Positions 34,561-42,787 of a stretch of DNA of 64,000 nt are shown one piece after another (positions within the stretch are counted from its first letter, which is position 1; the number at the start of each line of letters is the position of its first letter). The stretch covers positions 32,306 through 96,305 of the forward strand of contig DATLNB010000054.1 of the NCBI GenBank assembly GCA_035536995.1. The letters are read 5' to 3'. The notes beneath the pieces were generated by a model that worked only from the letters and a program-made list of their open reading frames with translations, was not told the DNA's origin and made no database searches. The position numbers and the translations under genes were made by a program. The stretch comes from AV80 sp035536995. Its GTDB lineage: Bacteria > Verrucomicrobiota > Verrucomicrobiia > Chthoniobacterales > UBA10450.

Positions 34561-37026
34561 CTAGACCGCGGCGTCGAGGTCGACCAGAATCTCGCGCGGC
34601 TTCGCGCCCTCGCCGGGACCCAATATGCCGCGCTGCTCCAGAATATCAACGATCCGCGCGGCCCGCGTATAACCGAGCCGGAGCCGGCGCTGGAGGAGGG
34701 AGGTGGAGGCGCGCTTTTCCTGCCGGATAATTTCGAGGCATTTCTCGACCAGCTCCTCGTCCTCTTCGGTTACGTCTTCGTCCGAGGAAACGCTGGTTGA
34801 TTGCAGTTTATCCTGCATCGAGACGTCATGCGTGGGCGGACTTTGGGCGCAGACAAATTCGACCAGGCGATGCATTTCATCGTCCGTCACCAGGACCCCC
34901 TGGGCGCGGATCAGGCGCGAAGTGCTGGGCGGCAGATAGAGCATATCGCCCTGGCCTAACAAGCGGTCGGCGCCGTTTTCGTCGAGGATCACGCGGCTGT
35001 CGATCTTCGAGGCGACTTGGAAAGCGATCCGGCTCGGGATGTTCGCTTTGATCACGCCGGTAATGACGTCGGCCCGCGGTGTCTGGGTAGCCACGATAAG
35101 ATGAATCCCCGCGGCGCGCGCCATTTGGGTGATGCGGGCGATCGCGCTTTCCACGTCGGCCGGCGCGGTCTGCATCAGGTCCGCGAGCTCATCAATAATA
35201 ATCACGATGTAGGGCATCCGATCCGGGATAACGAGCTCGTCGTCCCGCGGGACGCGGATCGGTGTAGTGGCGGCTGTCTCAGCCGCGCCGCCGCGAGCAT
35301 TCGCCGGATCCGGGCGACCGTTCGCGGGTGAGACACCCGCCTCTACATCTTCATCCAATTCTTTCTGCGTCTTTTTTGGCGGCCTTGCATTGAAGCTTGT
35401 GATGTTGCGGACTCCGGCCTGCGCAAAAATCCGATACCGTTTTTCCATCTCGTCAATCACCCACCGCAAGGCGAGCAGGACCTTTTTCGGGTCCGTCACA
35501 ACTTGAAAGGCGAGGTGCGGCAGTGAGTTGAATATCTGCATCTCAACCACCTTGGGATCGATCATGATGAAGCGAAGCTCTTCCGGCGTGAACCGTAAGA
35601 TCATGCTCGCCACCAGCGCGTTGATGCACACGCTCTTCCCGCTGCCGGTCGTGCCGGCGACGAGCAAGTGGGGCATCTGGGCCAGGTCGGCGATGATCGT
35701 CTTGCCGTAGACGTCTTTGCCAAGCGCGAGCGGAATTTTCGACTTCGCCCGCGCCTCCTCCCAATCTTGTGATTGGAGCAGCTCGCGCAGGGTCACCTTC
35801 ACCTTTCGGGTGTTCGCGAGCTCGATTCCGACTGTGTCCTTCCCCGGTATCGGCGCCAGGATATTGATTCGTTCGGCGCGGGTCGCCCGGGCCAGGTCGC
35901 GCTCCAGGGAAACGATCTTGTCCACCCTCACACCTTTTGCCGGGTAGACTTCGAACCGGGTAATCGTAGGTCCCTTGGTGATATCGCCCGCCGCTACCGC
36001 GATCCCAAATTGTCCGAGCGTCTCGATAAGGACCTTCTGGATCTCTTCCAGTTCTGCCGGATCCGCAACGGTCCGTCCTTCTGTGTCGTGGGCGTCGAGC
36101 AGGTCAATCCCGGGGAGAGTGTAACTGGCGGCATCCCATGTTTGGCTCGTTAGGCCGCCCTGCTTTTTCGCTTTCGCTTCCGCGGCCCGCAGCTCGGCCA
36201 GGGAAGGTTTCTTGGCGGCCGGCTCGCTGGGGAGCGCGGTTGTATCGACCACCCTTGGTTTGGGCCGATTCGCCAGCTCTTCCGGCGGCACTACGGCGCC
36301 GACTGGGTCCGGCGCCGACCCGCCCTTCTTCTTCAATTGTTTCTCAATGACGCGCTGCTGTTTCGCCAGCTCCTGCTGACTGATGGCGAGCCGCTCTTTC
36401 AGGTCGGACTTCCGCAGCCGGCGTTGCAATTGGGCTTCGCGCAGTTTGACCATCCCCTGGCGTATCGCCGCCACGGTCTGCCGGACAATATGGATCGGCC
36501 GCAGACCGGTCATCAGGATCAGGCTGCTCACGTAAAGTCCGGAGAGGAGGATGAACGAGCCGACGCCCCCCATCCAGGTAAGGAGCATTTTTTTGCCGAT
36601 GAAGAACCCGACCCAGCCACCGGGCCCGGGGATATTGAACAAGGCCCGCCAACCCTGGAGATGTTGCGTCTGCAATTGAAGCAGGCAGGCGCCGGAAACG
36701 ATGAAAAGCACGATCCACCCGACCCGCGGGGTGACCCGGAGCCGGGAGTAAAACAATTTCGCACCGCCGAAGCCGAGCAGGACAACAGCAAGGAGATATG
36801 ATGCTGCGCCCAGCATCATATAGGAGAACCCGGCAATGATCGCGCCGAAGGGTCCGATGAAGTTTTGGGCCGGATGGTTGGGCGACGAGACCTGGCTAAA
36901 CCAGACCCATGACGGGACGTCCCTGGGCGTATAGGAAATAAGGGAAAGAAAAAGCAGCGTCCCGACGATGAGAAGAATCAGCGCAAAGACTTCGTTCCAT
37001 GCATTGCTTTTTACGGGGCGAGCCAC
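34561..37026 (-). CDS. ftsK: DNA translocase FtsK, with a palindromic-repeat insertion
   Basis: FtsK pumps chromosome ends through the division septum and activates dif recombination. The 821-aa protein has four N-terminal TM segments (about 11-32, 56-88, 103-119, 137-172), a Lys/Gln-rich linker (about 190-300), the motor with Walker A GTTGSGKS (458-465) and Walker B IIIDE (609-613), and the DNA-reading gamma winged helix (EKCLEIIRQEKRAS, LQRRLRLGYTRAARI). Between the two Walker motifs, residues about 560-588 are encoded by an 85-bp palindromic element (35263-35347). The insertion is in frame and lies in a loop that is variable in other FtsKs. It is preceded by no operon partner upstream. Confidence 0.95.
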   Translation of the reverse strand: MARPVKSNAWNEVFALILLIVGTLLFLSLISYTPRDVPSWVWFSQVSSPNHPAQNFIGPFGAIIAGFSYMMLGAASYLLAVVLLGFGGAKLFYSRLRVTPRVGWIVLFIVSGACLLQLQTQHLQGWRALFNIPGPGGWVGFFIGKKMLLTWMGGVGSFILLSGLYVSSLILMTGLRPIHIVRQTVAAIRQGMVKLREAQLQRRLRKSDLKERLAISQQELAKQQRVIEKQLKKKGGSAPDPVGAVVPPEELANRPKPRVVDTTALPSEPAAKKPSLAELRAAEAKAKKQGGLTSQTWDAASYTLPGIDLLDAHDTEGRTVADPAELEEIQKVLIETLGQFGIAVAAGDITKGPTITRFEVYPAKGVRVDKIVSLERDLARATRAERINILAPIPGKDTVGIELANTRKVKVTLRELLQSQDWEEARAKSKIPLALGKDVYGKTIIADLAQMPHLLVAGTTGSGKSVCINALVASMILRFTPEELRFIMIDPKVVEMQIFNSLPHLAFQVVTDPKKVLLALRWVIDEMEKRYRIFAQAGVRNITSFNARPPKKTQKELDEDVEAGVSPANGRPDPANARGGAAETAATTPIRVPRDDELVIPDRMPYIVIIIDELADLMQTAPADVESAIARITQMARAAGIHLIVATQTPRADVITGVIKANIPSRIAFQVASKIDSRVILDENGADRLLGQGDMLYLPPSTSRLIRAQGVLVTDDEMHRLVEFVCAQSPPTHDVSMQDKLQSTSVSSDEDVTEEDEELVEKCLEIIRQEKRASTSLLQRRLRLGYTRAARIVDILEQRGILGPGEGAKPREILVDLDAAV
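35263..35347. repeat. Palindromic element inside the ftsK coding sequence
   Basis: Terminal inverted repeats TGTAGTGGCGG (35263-35273) and CCGCCTCTACA (35337-35347) match at 10 of 11 positions. Inside are two perfect hairpins: GCGGCTG-TCT-CAGCCGC (35270-35286) and GCGGGTG-AGA-CACCCGC (35324-35340). This is the same layout as the elements at 45320, 48128 and 56913. It stays open in the ftsK frame and adds about 28 residues. Confidence 0.8.
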
Positions 37027-37096
37027 TTACAGCTCATACTAATGCGGCGGTTGCGCGTTTCAATTCGCAAACCGCTGTGTTCGTTCCCGTGCTCCT

Positions 37097-37136
37097 GCTC
37101 GTGATCGGTAAGCGAGAGCGGCGACCAATCACGAGC
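37097..37136. repeat. Inverted repeat GCTCGTGAT ... ATCACGAGC in the ftsK-lipoprotein gap
   Basis: Perfect 9-bp arms (37097-37105 and 37128-37136) with a 1-base mismatch and three more pairs (GGT/ACC) inside. It lies between divergent ftsK and the His-rich lipoprotein gene in a 187-base gap, which otherwise must hold both promoters; I see no clear -10/-35 pair there. CTCGTG/CTCCTG words resemble the repeat at 30973. Confidence 0.55.
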
Positions 37137-37213
37137 GCGGGCGCGATTACCATGCGGAGTGGAGCATTCCTTCTTGCGCCTTGCGAGAGGAGACGCTTAC
37201 TGTGCCAGACCTT

Positions 37214-37480
37214 ATGCGATTTATTCTTCGCAGAACCGCGCTCGTGCTCGCAACCGGTTCGTTAGTCTTCTTCCTTTCCTGCGAGCGTCATCACGTCGGC
37301 GAGCTCCACGGCGACCAGCACGCGGACCCTCACGCCGAGCATAAGGCCGACGCCCCCCCCGAGCGTCACGATTCCAAGACCGACCAGTCGCAAGCCACCA
37401 CCCACCATTCTCATACCGCCCAGACGCCCGCTCCGCCGAACAGCCCGGCGAACTTCTTCCCGGACAAACCAAAACCGTAG
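37214..37480 (+). CDS. Small histidine-rich lipoprotein
   Basis: ATG 37214 gives 88 aa with a lipoprotein signal (LVLATGSLVFFLS-C). The mature 66 residues contain ten histidines, several in HxxH or HH arrangements (RHHVGELHGDQHADPHAEH), and many Asp/Glu, and end proline-rich. This composition suggests binding of divalent metals such as zinc, nickel or copper at the outer membrane. It is 17 bases before a POT-family transporter gene and likely co-transcribed. The metal role is inferred from composition only. Confidence 0.75.
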   Translation: MRFILRRTALVLATGSLVFFLSCERHHVGELHGDQHADPHAEHKADAPPERHDSKTDQSQATTHHSHTAQTPAPPNSPANFFPDKPKP

Positions 37481-37497
37481 CTAAAAGGAGCCGCCGC

Positions 37498-38925
37498 ATG
37501 GCCAGTCCAAAATACGCGACGTCCCCCCCAAACATTACGGGGATGCCCCCGGGCGTGCCGTACATCATCGGGAACGAAGGCGCCGAACGCTTCAGCTTCT
37601 ATGGGATGCGCACCATCCTGATTGGGTTCATGACGCAGTTTCTCGTGAACAAATCAGGCGTGCTCGAGGGGATGCCGCAGCACGAGGCCCAGGGTTGGTT
37701 CCATCAATTCGTTTCGTCGGTTTACTGGATGCCGCTAATCGGCGCGATTATCTCGGATGGCTGGCTCGGAAAGTATCGCACCATCTTTTACCTCTCGATT
37801 GTTTACTGCCTCGGTCATTTCACGCTCGCGCTGATGGATACCCAGGCCGGGATCGCCTTCGGCCAGAAATGGGTGCTGGCGATTGGATTATTCCTGATTG
37901 CCATGGGCGCTGGGGGTATCAAACCGTGTGTCTCCGCAAACGTGGGCGATCAATTCGGGGAATCGAACAAGCACCTGATCGAACGGGTTTTTGGCTGGTT
38001 CTATTTTTCCATCAACCTGGGCTCCTCTTTTTCCATCTGGCTTTGCCCGGTTTTGCTCCGCGACCCGAACTGGGGGCCGAAATACGCCTTCGGATTACCG
38101 GGCGTTCTCATGTTGATCGCGACCATTATCTTTTGGATGGGTCGCAATAAGATGGTGCACGTTCCCCCGGGCGGACTCGGGTTTCTCCGTGATGTCGCGA
38201 GCAAGGAGGGCCGCAGCGTCCTTGCGCGGGTCTGGATCATCTTCGCGTTCACGATGATTTTCTGGGCGCTGTGGGACCAGAGCAGTGGGGGCGAATGGAC
38301 CATCCAATGCCAGAAAATGGACCTCCATTTCATGGGCATTAATTTTCTCCCGGAACAGGTCAACGTCGTGAACGGAATTTTTATCCTCGCGATGATTCCG
38401 TTGTTTAACTACTGGGGTTATCCCGCAATCAGCCGGGTCTTCCCACTGACGCCGATCCGCAAGATCGGGATCGGCTTATTTCTCACTGCCATCTCCTTCG
38501 TTATAATCTGGATGATCCAGCTGAACATCGATCACGGCGGGCGGCCCGGGGTCGGCTGGCAATTCCTCGCCTACATCATCCTCTCGGCGGGTGAAGTCAT
38601 GGTCTCTATCACCGGACTGGAGTTTGCCTACACCCAGGCGCCTAACCGGATGAAGAGCCTTCTCATGGCTATGTGGCTCCTGTCGATCTCGCTGGGAAAT
38701 CAGATTCCTTCGATCATCAGCTTCCTCATCCCGAAGCTTAAATCGATGGGCATGAATTTGGAGGGCGCGAATTACTTCCGCTTCTTCACCTTGCTCATGC
38801 TGGGGACCTCTATCATCTACATTTTTGTCTCCAAGCACTACAAGGAGCGGACGTATCTCCAGTCGCAAGTGGAAGAAGACGAACGCGTCACCGAGCCCCT
38901 CCTGGCGGGCGGCACGCCAACGTAG
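37498..38925 (+). CDS. Proton-dependent oligopeptide transporter (POT/PTR2 family)
   Basis: The 475-aa protein is a 12-14 helix major-facilitator transporter of the POT family. The signature EGAERFSFYGMRTILIGF contains the family's ExxERFxxYG motif used for proton coupling, and the FYxxINxGS motif appears as FYFSINLGSSFS. These carriers import di- and tripeptides with protons across the inner membrane. The following gene encodes a DUF885 hydrolase that may act on peptides, so uptake and cleavage may be linked. Confidence 0.93.
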   Translation: MASPKYATSPPNITGMPPGVPYIIGNEGAERFSFYGMRTILIGFMTQFLVNKSGVLEGMPQHEAQGWFHQFVSSVYWMPLIGAIISDGWLGKYRTIFYLSIVYCLGHFTLALMDTQAGIAFGQKWVLAIGLFLIAMGAGGIKPCVSANVGDQFGESNKHLIERVFGWFYFSINLGSSFSIWLCPVLLRDPNWGPKYAFGLPGVLMLIATIIFWMGRNKMVHVPPGGLGFLRDVASKEGRSVLARVWIIFAFTMIFWALWDQSSGGEWTIQCQKMDLHFMGINFLPEQVNVVNGIFILAMIPLFNYWGYPAISRVFPLTPIRKIGIGLFLTAISFVIIWMIQLNIDHGGRPGVGWQFLAYIILSAGEVMVSITGLEFAYTQAPNRMKSLLMAMWLLSISLGNQIPSIISFLIPKLKSMGMNLEGANYFRFFTLLMLGTSIIYIFVSKHYKERTYLQSQVEEDERVTEPLLAGGTPT

Positions 38926-39057
38926 ACTTAGAGCGCCGAGACCAGCTCGCCGTCCGTTTCCTCATCTTGTCGTCCGCAGTAGTGGCCTCTGGCGCACACG
39001 GCCGGACAACACGCATATTTGTTTGTCGTTCTTCCCTGCGCTCCGTACCTTTGCTTC

Positions 39058-40791
39058 ATGAAGAAGGCTCTCGCACTTGTCATTTGTATCCATCTCGCCG
39101 TTGCCAGCGTCCTGCTCGCTACTCCCGAGGACGATCGCTTCCAGAAGCTGGCCAAGGATTACATTGAAGGGCTTCTCCAATCGAACCCGGAGTACGCCAC
39201 CGCGCTCGGGGACCATCGGTTTGATGACAGGCTGACGGACTATTCAGACGAGGCGGTCGCGAAGGCCCTGGCCAGGGCAAAGGAAACGCGGCAGCAGCTC
39301 GAGCAATTTGGCGACCTGACTAAACTGACCGGCGCGAACCGGGTGGATGTCCGCCTCTTGAAGGACAACGTCGACAACGAGATTTTCGGAATCGAAGAAC
39401 TCAAGGAGCGCGAGTGGAACCCGATTCTTTACAATGAGAGCCTCGCCAACAGCCTTTATCTGCTGGTAGCGCGCGACTTCGCGCCCGCCGAAAAACGCGC
39501 GGCCAGCATTCTGGCCCGGCTGGAAAAGATCCCGGGTGTTATCGCGCAGGCGAAAGCGAACCTGAAGAATCCGCCACAGGTTAACACCGAGACGGCCATT
39601 GATCAGACCCAGGGCGCCATTTCCCTGATCAAGGAAGGGCTCAATGAGACCCTGGATAAAGCTCCGAAAGCGAAAGCCGCTTTGGTCCCGGTCCAGGAGA
39701 AGGCGATTGCTGCATTGACCGAATACAAAACCTGGCTGCAAAACGATCTGCTGCCTCGTTCGACGGCAGATTTCCGCATCGGCGCGGACAAGTTCCGGAA
39801 AAAGCTGCGCTTCGCCCTCGCCTCCGAGATGTCCATGGAAGACCTGATGAAGGCGGCGCGGACGGACCTCGAGCAGACCCAAAAGGCGATCTATGAAACG
39901 GCGTTGCCGCTTTACAAAAAGCAATTCCCGAACGCGGACGAGGCGACCCTGGCGGACCGGAAAAAAGTGACGAGCGCAGTGCTCGACAAGCTCGCGGAGC
40001 AGCGGCCGAATGACGACACCATCGTTGGATATTCGAAGACGGTCCTGAAAGAGGCGACTGAGTTCTGCAAATCGAAGAACCTGGTCCGGGTCCCGACTAC
40101 GCCGGTGGATATCATCGTGATGCCTGAGTTCAAGCGCGGGCAGGCAATCGCCTACTGCGATTCGCCGGGGCCGCTTGAAAAAACCGGCAAGACGTTCTTT
40201 GCGGTCGCGCCCACGCCTAACGACTGGAAGCCGGAGCGGAAGGAGTCATTTTTCCGGGAGTATAACAACTTCATGGTCCGCGACCTGACTGTGCACGAAG
40301 CAATGCCGGGCCATTATCTGCAGCTCGCCCATTCAAATGAATTCAAGGGCCCGACCATGGTCCGCGCGATTTTCCAAAGCGGAACGTTCATCGAAGGATG
40401 GGCCGTTTATTCCGAGCAATTCATGGTCGAAGCAGGTTACGGCGGTCCGGAAGTGAAGATGCAGCAGCTCAAGATGCGGCTCCGGGTTATCTGCAACGCG
40501 ATCATCGACCAGTCGATCCACGCCGGGAACATGAGCGAACAGGAAGCACTCGACGTCATGATGAAGGAAGGATTCCAGCAGGAGGGCGAAGCGGTCGCAA
40601 AATGGAAACGTGCCCGGCTGAGCTCGGCCCAGCTTTCGACTTATTTCGTCGGCATTACCGAACACCTCGCCTTGCGCGAACAGGCGAAGGCGCGTGATGG
40701 AGCGAAGTTCGACCTGAAGAAATACAACGACACGGTGCTGTCGTTCGGCAGCCCGCCGGTTAAATACGTTCGCGAGCTGATGGGGCTGTAA
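39058..40791 (+). CDS. Secreted DUF885-family hydrolase (putative metallopeptidase)
   Basis: ATG 39058 gives 577 aa with a signal peptide (LALVICIHLAVASVLLA). The mature protein is alpha-helical and has the DUF885 signature TVHEAMPGHYLQ, where H-E-x-x-P-G-H resembles a zinc-binding site, plus FREYNNFMVRDLTVHE and GTFIEGWAVYSEQFM around it. DUF885 proteins are poorly characterised; some are described as peptidase-like. The peptide transporter upstream supports a peptide substrate, but this is inference. The gap upstream (38926-39057) holds no gene. Confidence 0.85.
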   Translation: MKKALALVICIHLAVASVLLATPEDDRFQKLAKDYIEGLLQSNPEYATALGDHRFDDRLTDYSDEAVAKALARAKETRQQLEQFGDLTKLTGANRVDVRLLKDNVDNEIFGIEELKEREWNPILYNESLANSLYLLVARDFAPAEKRAASILARLEKIPGVIAQAKANLKNPPQVNTETAIDQTQGAISLIKEGLNETLDKAPKAKAALVPVQEKAIAALTEYKTWLQNDLLPRSTADFRIGADKFRKKLRFALASEMSMEDLMKAARTDLEQTQKAIYETALPLYKKQFPNADEATLADRKKVTSAVLDKLAEQRPNDDTIVGYSKTVLKEATEFCKSKNLVRVPTTPVDIIVMPEFKRGQAIAYCDSPGPLEKTGKTFFAVAPTPNDWKPERKESFFREYNNFMVRDLTVHEAMPGHYLQLAHSNEFKGPTMVRAIFQSGTFIEGWAVYSEQFMVEAGYGGPEVKMQQLKMRLRVICNAIIDQSIHAGNMSEQEALDVMMKEGFQQEGEAVAKWKRARLSSAQLSTYFVGITEHLALREQAKARDGAKFDLKKYNDTVLSFGSPPVKYVRELMGL

Positions 40792-40795
40792 AGAA

Positions 40796-41006
40796 AGCTC
40801 CAAATCCCAAGCGCCAAGCTGCAAAGAAGCGCCAAATCCCAAGCCACCAAAGGTGCGGGGCACGCTGATCTTGGGCGCGAGGGGTGGGTTACTGTTTGGT
40901 GCTTGGAGCTTCCCTGGAGCTTGGAGCTTGGAGCTTGGAGCTTGGAGCTTGGAGCTTGGAGCTTGGAGCTTGGAGCTTGGAGCTTGGAGCTTGGAGCTTG
41001 GAGCTT
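40796..41006. repeat. GGAGCTT heptamer array and related degenerate repeats
   Basis: From 40916 to 41006 the heptamer GGAGCTT repeats 13 times without a mismatch. Upstream, degenerate inverse-complement words (AAGCTCCAA at 40797, CGCCAAGCTGC, and CGCCAAATCCCAAG twice) make the block loosely inverted. The array ends at the last base before CTA (41007), which is the TAG stop of the minus-strand ligase-like gene. Nothing in it looks coding. Confidence 0.9.
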
Positions 41007-42218
41007 CTATTTGCCCTTCTTTCTCGCCATCAGCTTTGCCAGATGATCCAGGTTGAAGATTCGTCGCGTCCCCGTCTTTGATTCGCGGAATACCACTTCG
41101 TACCAGCCTTGCATTCGCTCCGCCACATACCTCTTGTCGCCGATGCGAATCGGTTGCCGCGCGATCACCCGATGGATCACCTTTTCGTAGGCCGATCGCG
41201 GCCAATGCCGCATCCGGCGCCGGCTCCAATTCCAGGCATGACCAGCGTCGTCGTAGGCATCCGGTCTCTCCGGAAAGTCGAGTAGCGAACGTGCGTTTCC
41301 GTCGAACACCGCTTCGATGTGGCGCAAAGTCTCCAGGTCGCTGACCCGCCGGATGCTTGCCCGAAACGGTCGCAACGTTTCGTGCGCGATCTGCCTCAGA
41401 CTTACGACCCGGCCGTCCCGCAGTTTCCAAATCGGGGCATTTATGTCTGAGGTGAACGGATCGTGTCCGAGTGAATCGTTCGTCATCCGCCAACCCTTGC
41501 GCGACGAGTGCTTGCGGAGCTGAAACCGCGCGAACCTCGGGATCTTGTGCGCGTCCAATTGCGCCAGGTTGTAATCGGGCCACCCACTAGCCACTCCGGC
41601 GGCGCCCGCGATAAACGCGCAAGTCGCCAGCATCAACGCCGCGTCCGGTGTGAAATCCGCAGTGACTTCGATCCGTTTACCGCGTGGGCGGACGCCGACC
41701 GCGGTGCTCTTGCGATTCGCCGCCAAGAGCGTCACCGGGGCCGGCAGAATATGGGCGAGCAGGTATCCCAGCCGCCGCGCGTCTCGATCCACCGACGCGC
41801 GCTCGCTTTCGAAGGAGAAGTTGTAATGGGTGCTGAAACCCTGGAGGCGGGCCTCGCATTTGTTCCGGGACGCCCAGCGCCGTAGTTCTTCACCGACGAA
41901 TTCAATCTGTTCCCAGAGCAGCCGGGTCGCGCGATAACAACAGCCTGGCTCGACTTCGATTATTGGTGTCGCGACTTCAATAACCCCGGTGTCGAAATAG
42001 ATCGCGCCACCGGAGGGCAGCTGAAATGAGCGCCCGGTGCGGGGCAGCATCTTCTGCCGGATCAATTGCTGGGCCGTGCCGAAAATCATTTCCGGGAGCT
42101 GGCGGACACCATCGATGATCAGGCTGAACTCGGCTTCCAATCCGATGACCGCGCGCGGCGGCGGGAGGTGATCGCGCGCACCGTGTTTGGCTCGATCTGT
42201 CTTTATGATTCGCTGCAT
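41007..42218 (-). CDS. Glutamate-cysteine-ligase-like enzyme (amidoligase candidate)
   Basis: The 403-aa protein has features of the GCS2/amidoligase fold: GLEAEFSL (27-34, the ExE metal/ATP pair), a strand with GAIYFDTGVIEVATPIIE (the DTGxxE... arrangement), a helical stretch, and FSTHYNFSFE (His131 pattern). Enzymes of this fold form amide bonds from a carboxylate and an amine using ATP. No close named family is recognised. It overlaps the M15-type peptidase gene by 16 bases and ends against a GGAGCTT array. The cluster context (peptidase, beta-lactamase fold, glutamine amidotransferase) suggests a peptide or peptide-like product. Confidence 0.68.
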   Translation of the reverse strand: MQRIIKTDRAKHGARDHLPPPRAVIGLEAEFSLIIDGVRQLPEMIFGTAQQLIRQKMLPRTGRSFQLPSGGAIYFDTGVIEVATPIIEVEPGCCYRATRLLWEQIEFVGEELRRWASRNKCEARLQGFSTHYNFSFESERASVDRDARRLGYLLAHILPAPVTLLAANRKSTAVGVRPRGKRIEVTADFTPDAALMLATCAFIAGAAGVASGWPDYNLAQLDAHKIPRFARFQLRKHSSRKGWRMTNDSLGHDPFTSDINAPIWKLRDGRVVSLRQIAHETLRPFRASIRRVSDLETLRHIEAVFDGNARSLLDFPERPDAYDDAGHAWNWSRRRMRHWPRSAYEKVIHRVIARQPIRIGDKRYVAERMQGWYEVVFRESKTGTRRIFNLDHLAKLMARKKGK

Positions 42219-42787
42219 TCTCTTGGCACAAGAGTGAGAAAACCCAGATCGACATGAAGATGATCGTCGCCGCCAACGTAGGGCCGGGCATGGACTTCGC
42301 CGCCTAGCGAGTTCGCGATCGAAGCGTAGCGGGCGATCGATCTCTCGTCGTTAAGGTAAGTGTCGCCCACCCGGTAAATGTCGGCGGCGGTTCCCCAATG
42401 GTGAAGCGATGGACCCCTGTCCAGCCGGTGGGCCGGCGAACGGTAGCCGCCATTGGCGCTGACAAATACCGGGGCCTCCACTTCCCTTCGAAAATGCTCG
42501 AGATAGCGGGCCAGGGCCAGGATCGCGCAGGGGACATGGTGCGGAAACGTCCGCAGAACCAGGTCATTCTCGCGAGAATCGACCGTGATCAATTCGGAAA
42601 GACTAAAATGCGTTGCCACCCGCAGCGACCGCGCCTCTTCCCAGCTCGGAACCGCAAAGAAAAAACGCGGCAAATGGCGGACCCGTCCGTCACTATCGGT
42701 CACGCGTTCACCGGGTCGAAGCGCCTGCCGATGTCCCTCCGACAGCTCGAGTCCATCGACGGGAACGAGGTCTTTCGGGCCCCTCAC
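42203..42787 (-). CDS. M15-type zinc peptidase (D-Ala-D-Ala carboxypeptidase fold)
   Basis: The 194-aa protein has the M15 zinc motifs: GYRSPAHR (114-121), SLHHWGTAAD (127-136, first zinc His and the Asp) and DDHLHVDLG (174-182, second zinc His). The N-terminal half is FSLSELI-type, as in peptidoglycan-binding M15_3 proteins. The fold is used by DD- and LD-carboxypeptidases on cell-wall peptides. No signal peptide is visible, so the protein is probably cytoplasmic or exported by another route. It overlaps its upstream neighbour by 4 bases and its downstream neighbour by 16, so the three genes are coupled. Confidence 0.78.
   Translation of the reverse strand: MRGPKDLVPVDGLELSEGHRQALRPGERVTDSDGRVRHLPRFFFAVPSWEEARSLRVATHFSLSELITVDSRENDLVLRTFPHHVPCAILALARYLEHFRREVEAPVFVSANGGYRSPAHRLDRGPSLHHWGTAADIYRVGDTYLNDERSIARYASIANSLGGEVHARPYVGGDDHLHVDLGFLTLVPRECSES

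Noticed and set aside
40916..41006. CRISPR-like array
   Set aside because: The unit is 7 bases with no spacers between copies, so it is a microsatellite. No cas genes are present.
40333..41583. 416-aa minus-strand open frame with a repetitive SSKLQAP-type peptide
   Set aside because: It spans the GGAGCTT array and the opposite strand or other frame of two real genes; the repeat peptide is a translation of the heptamer.
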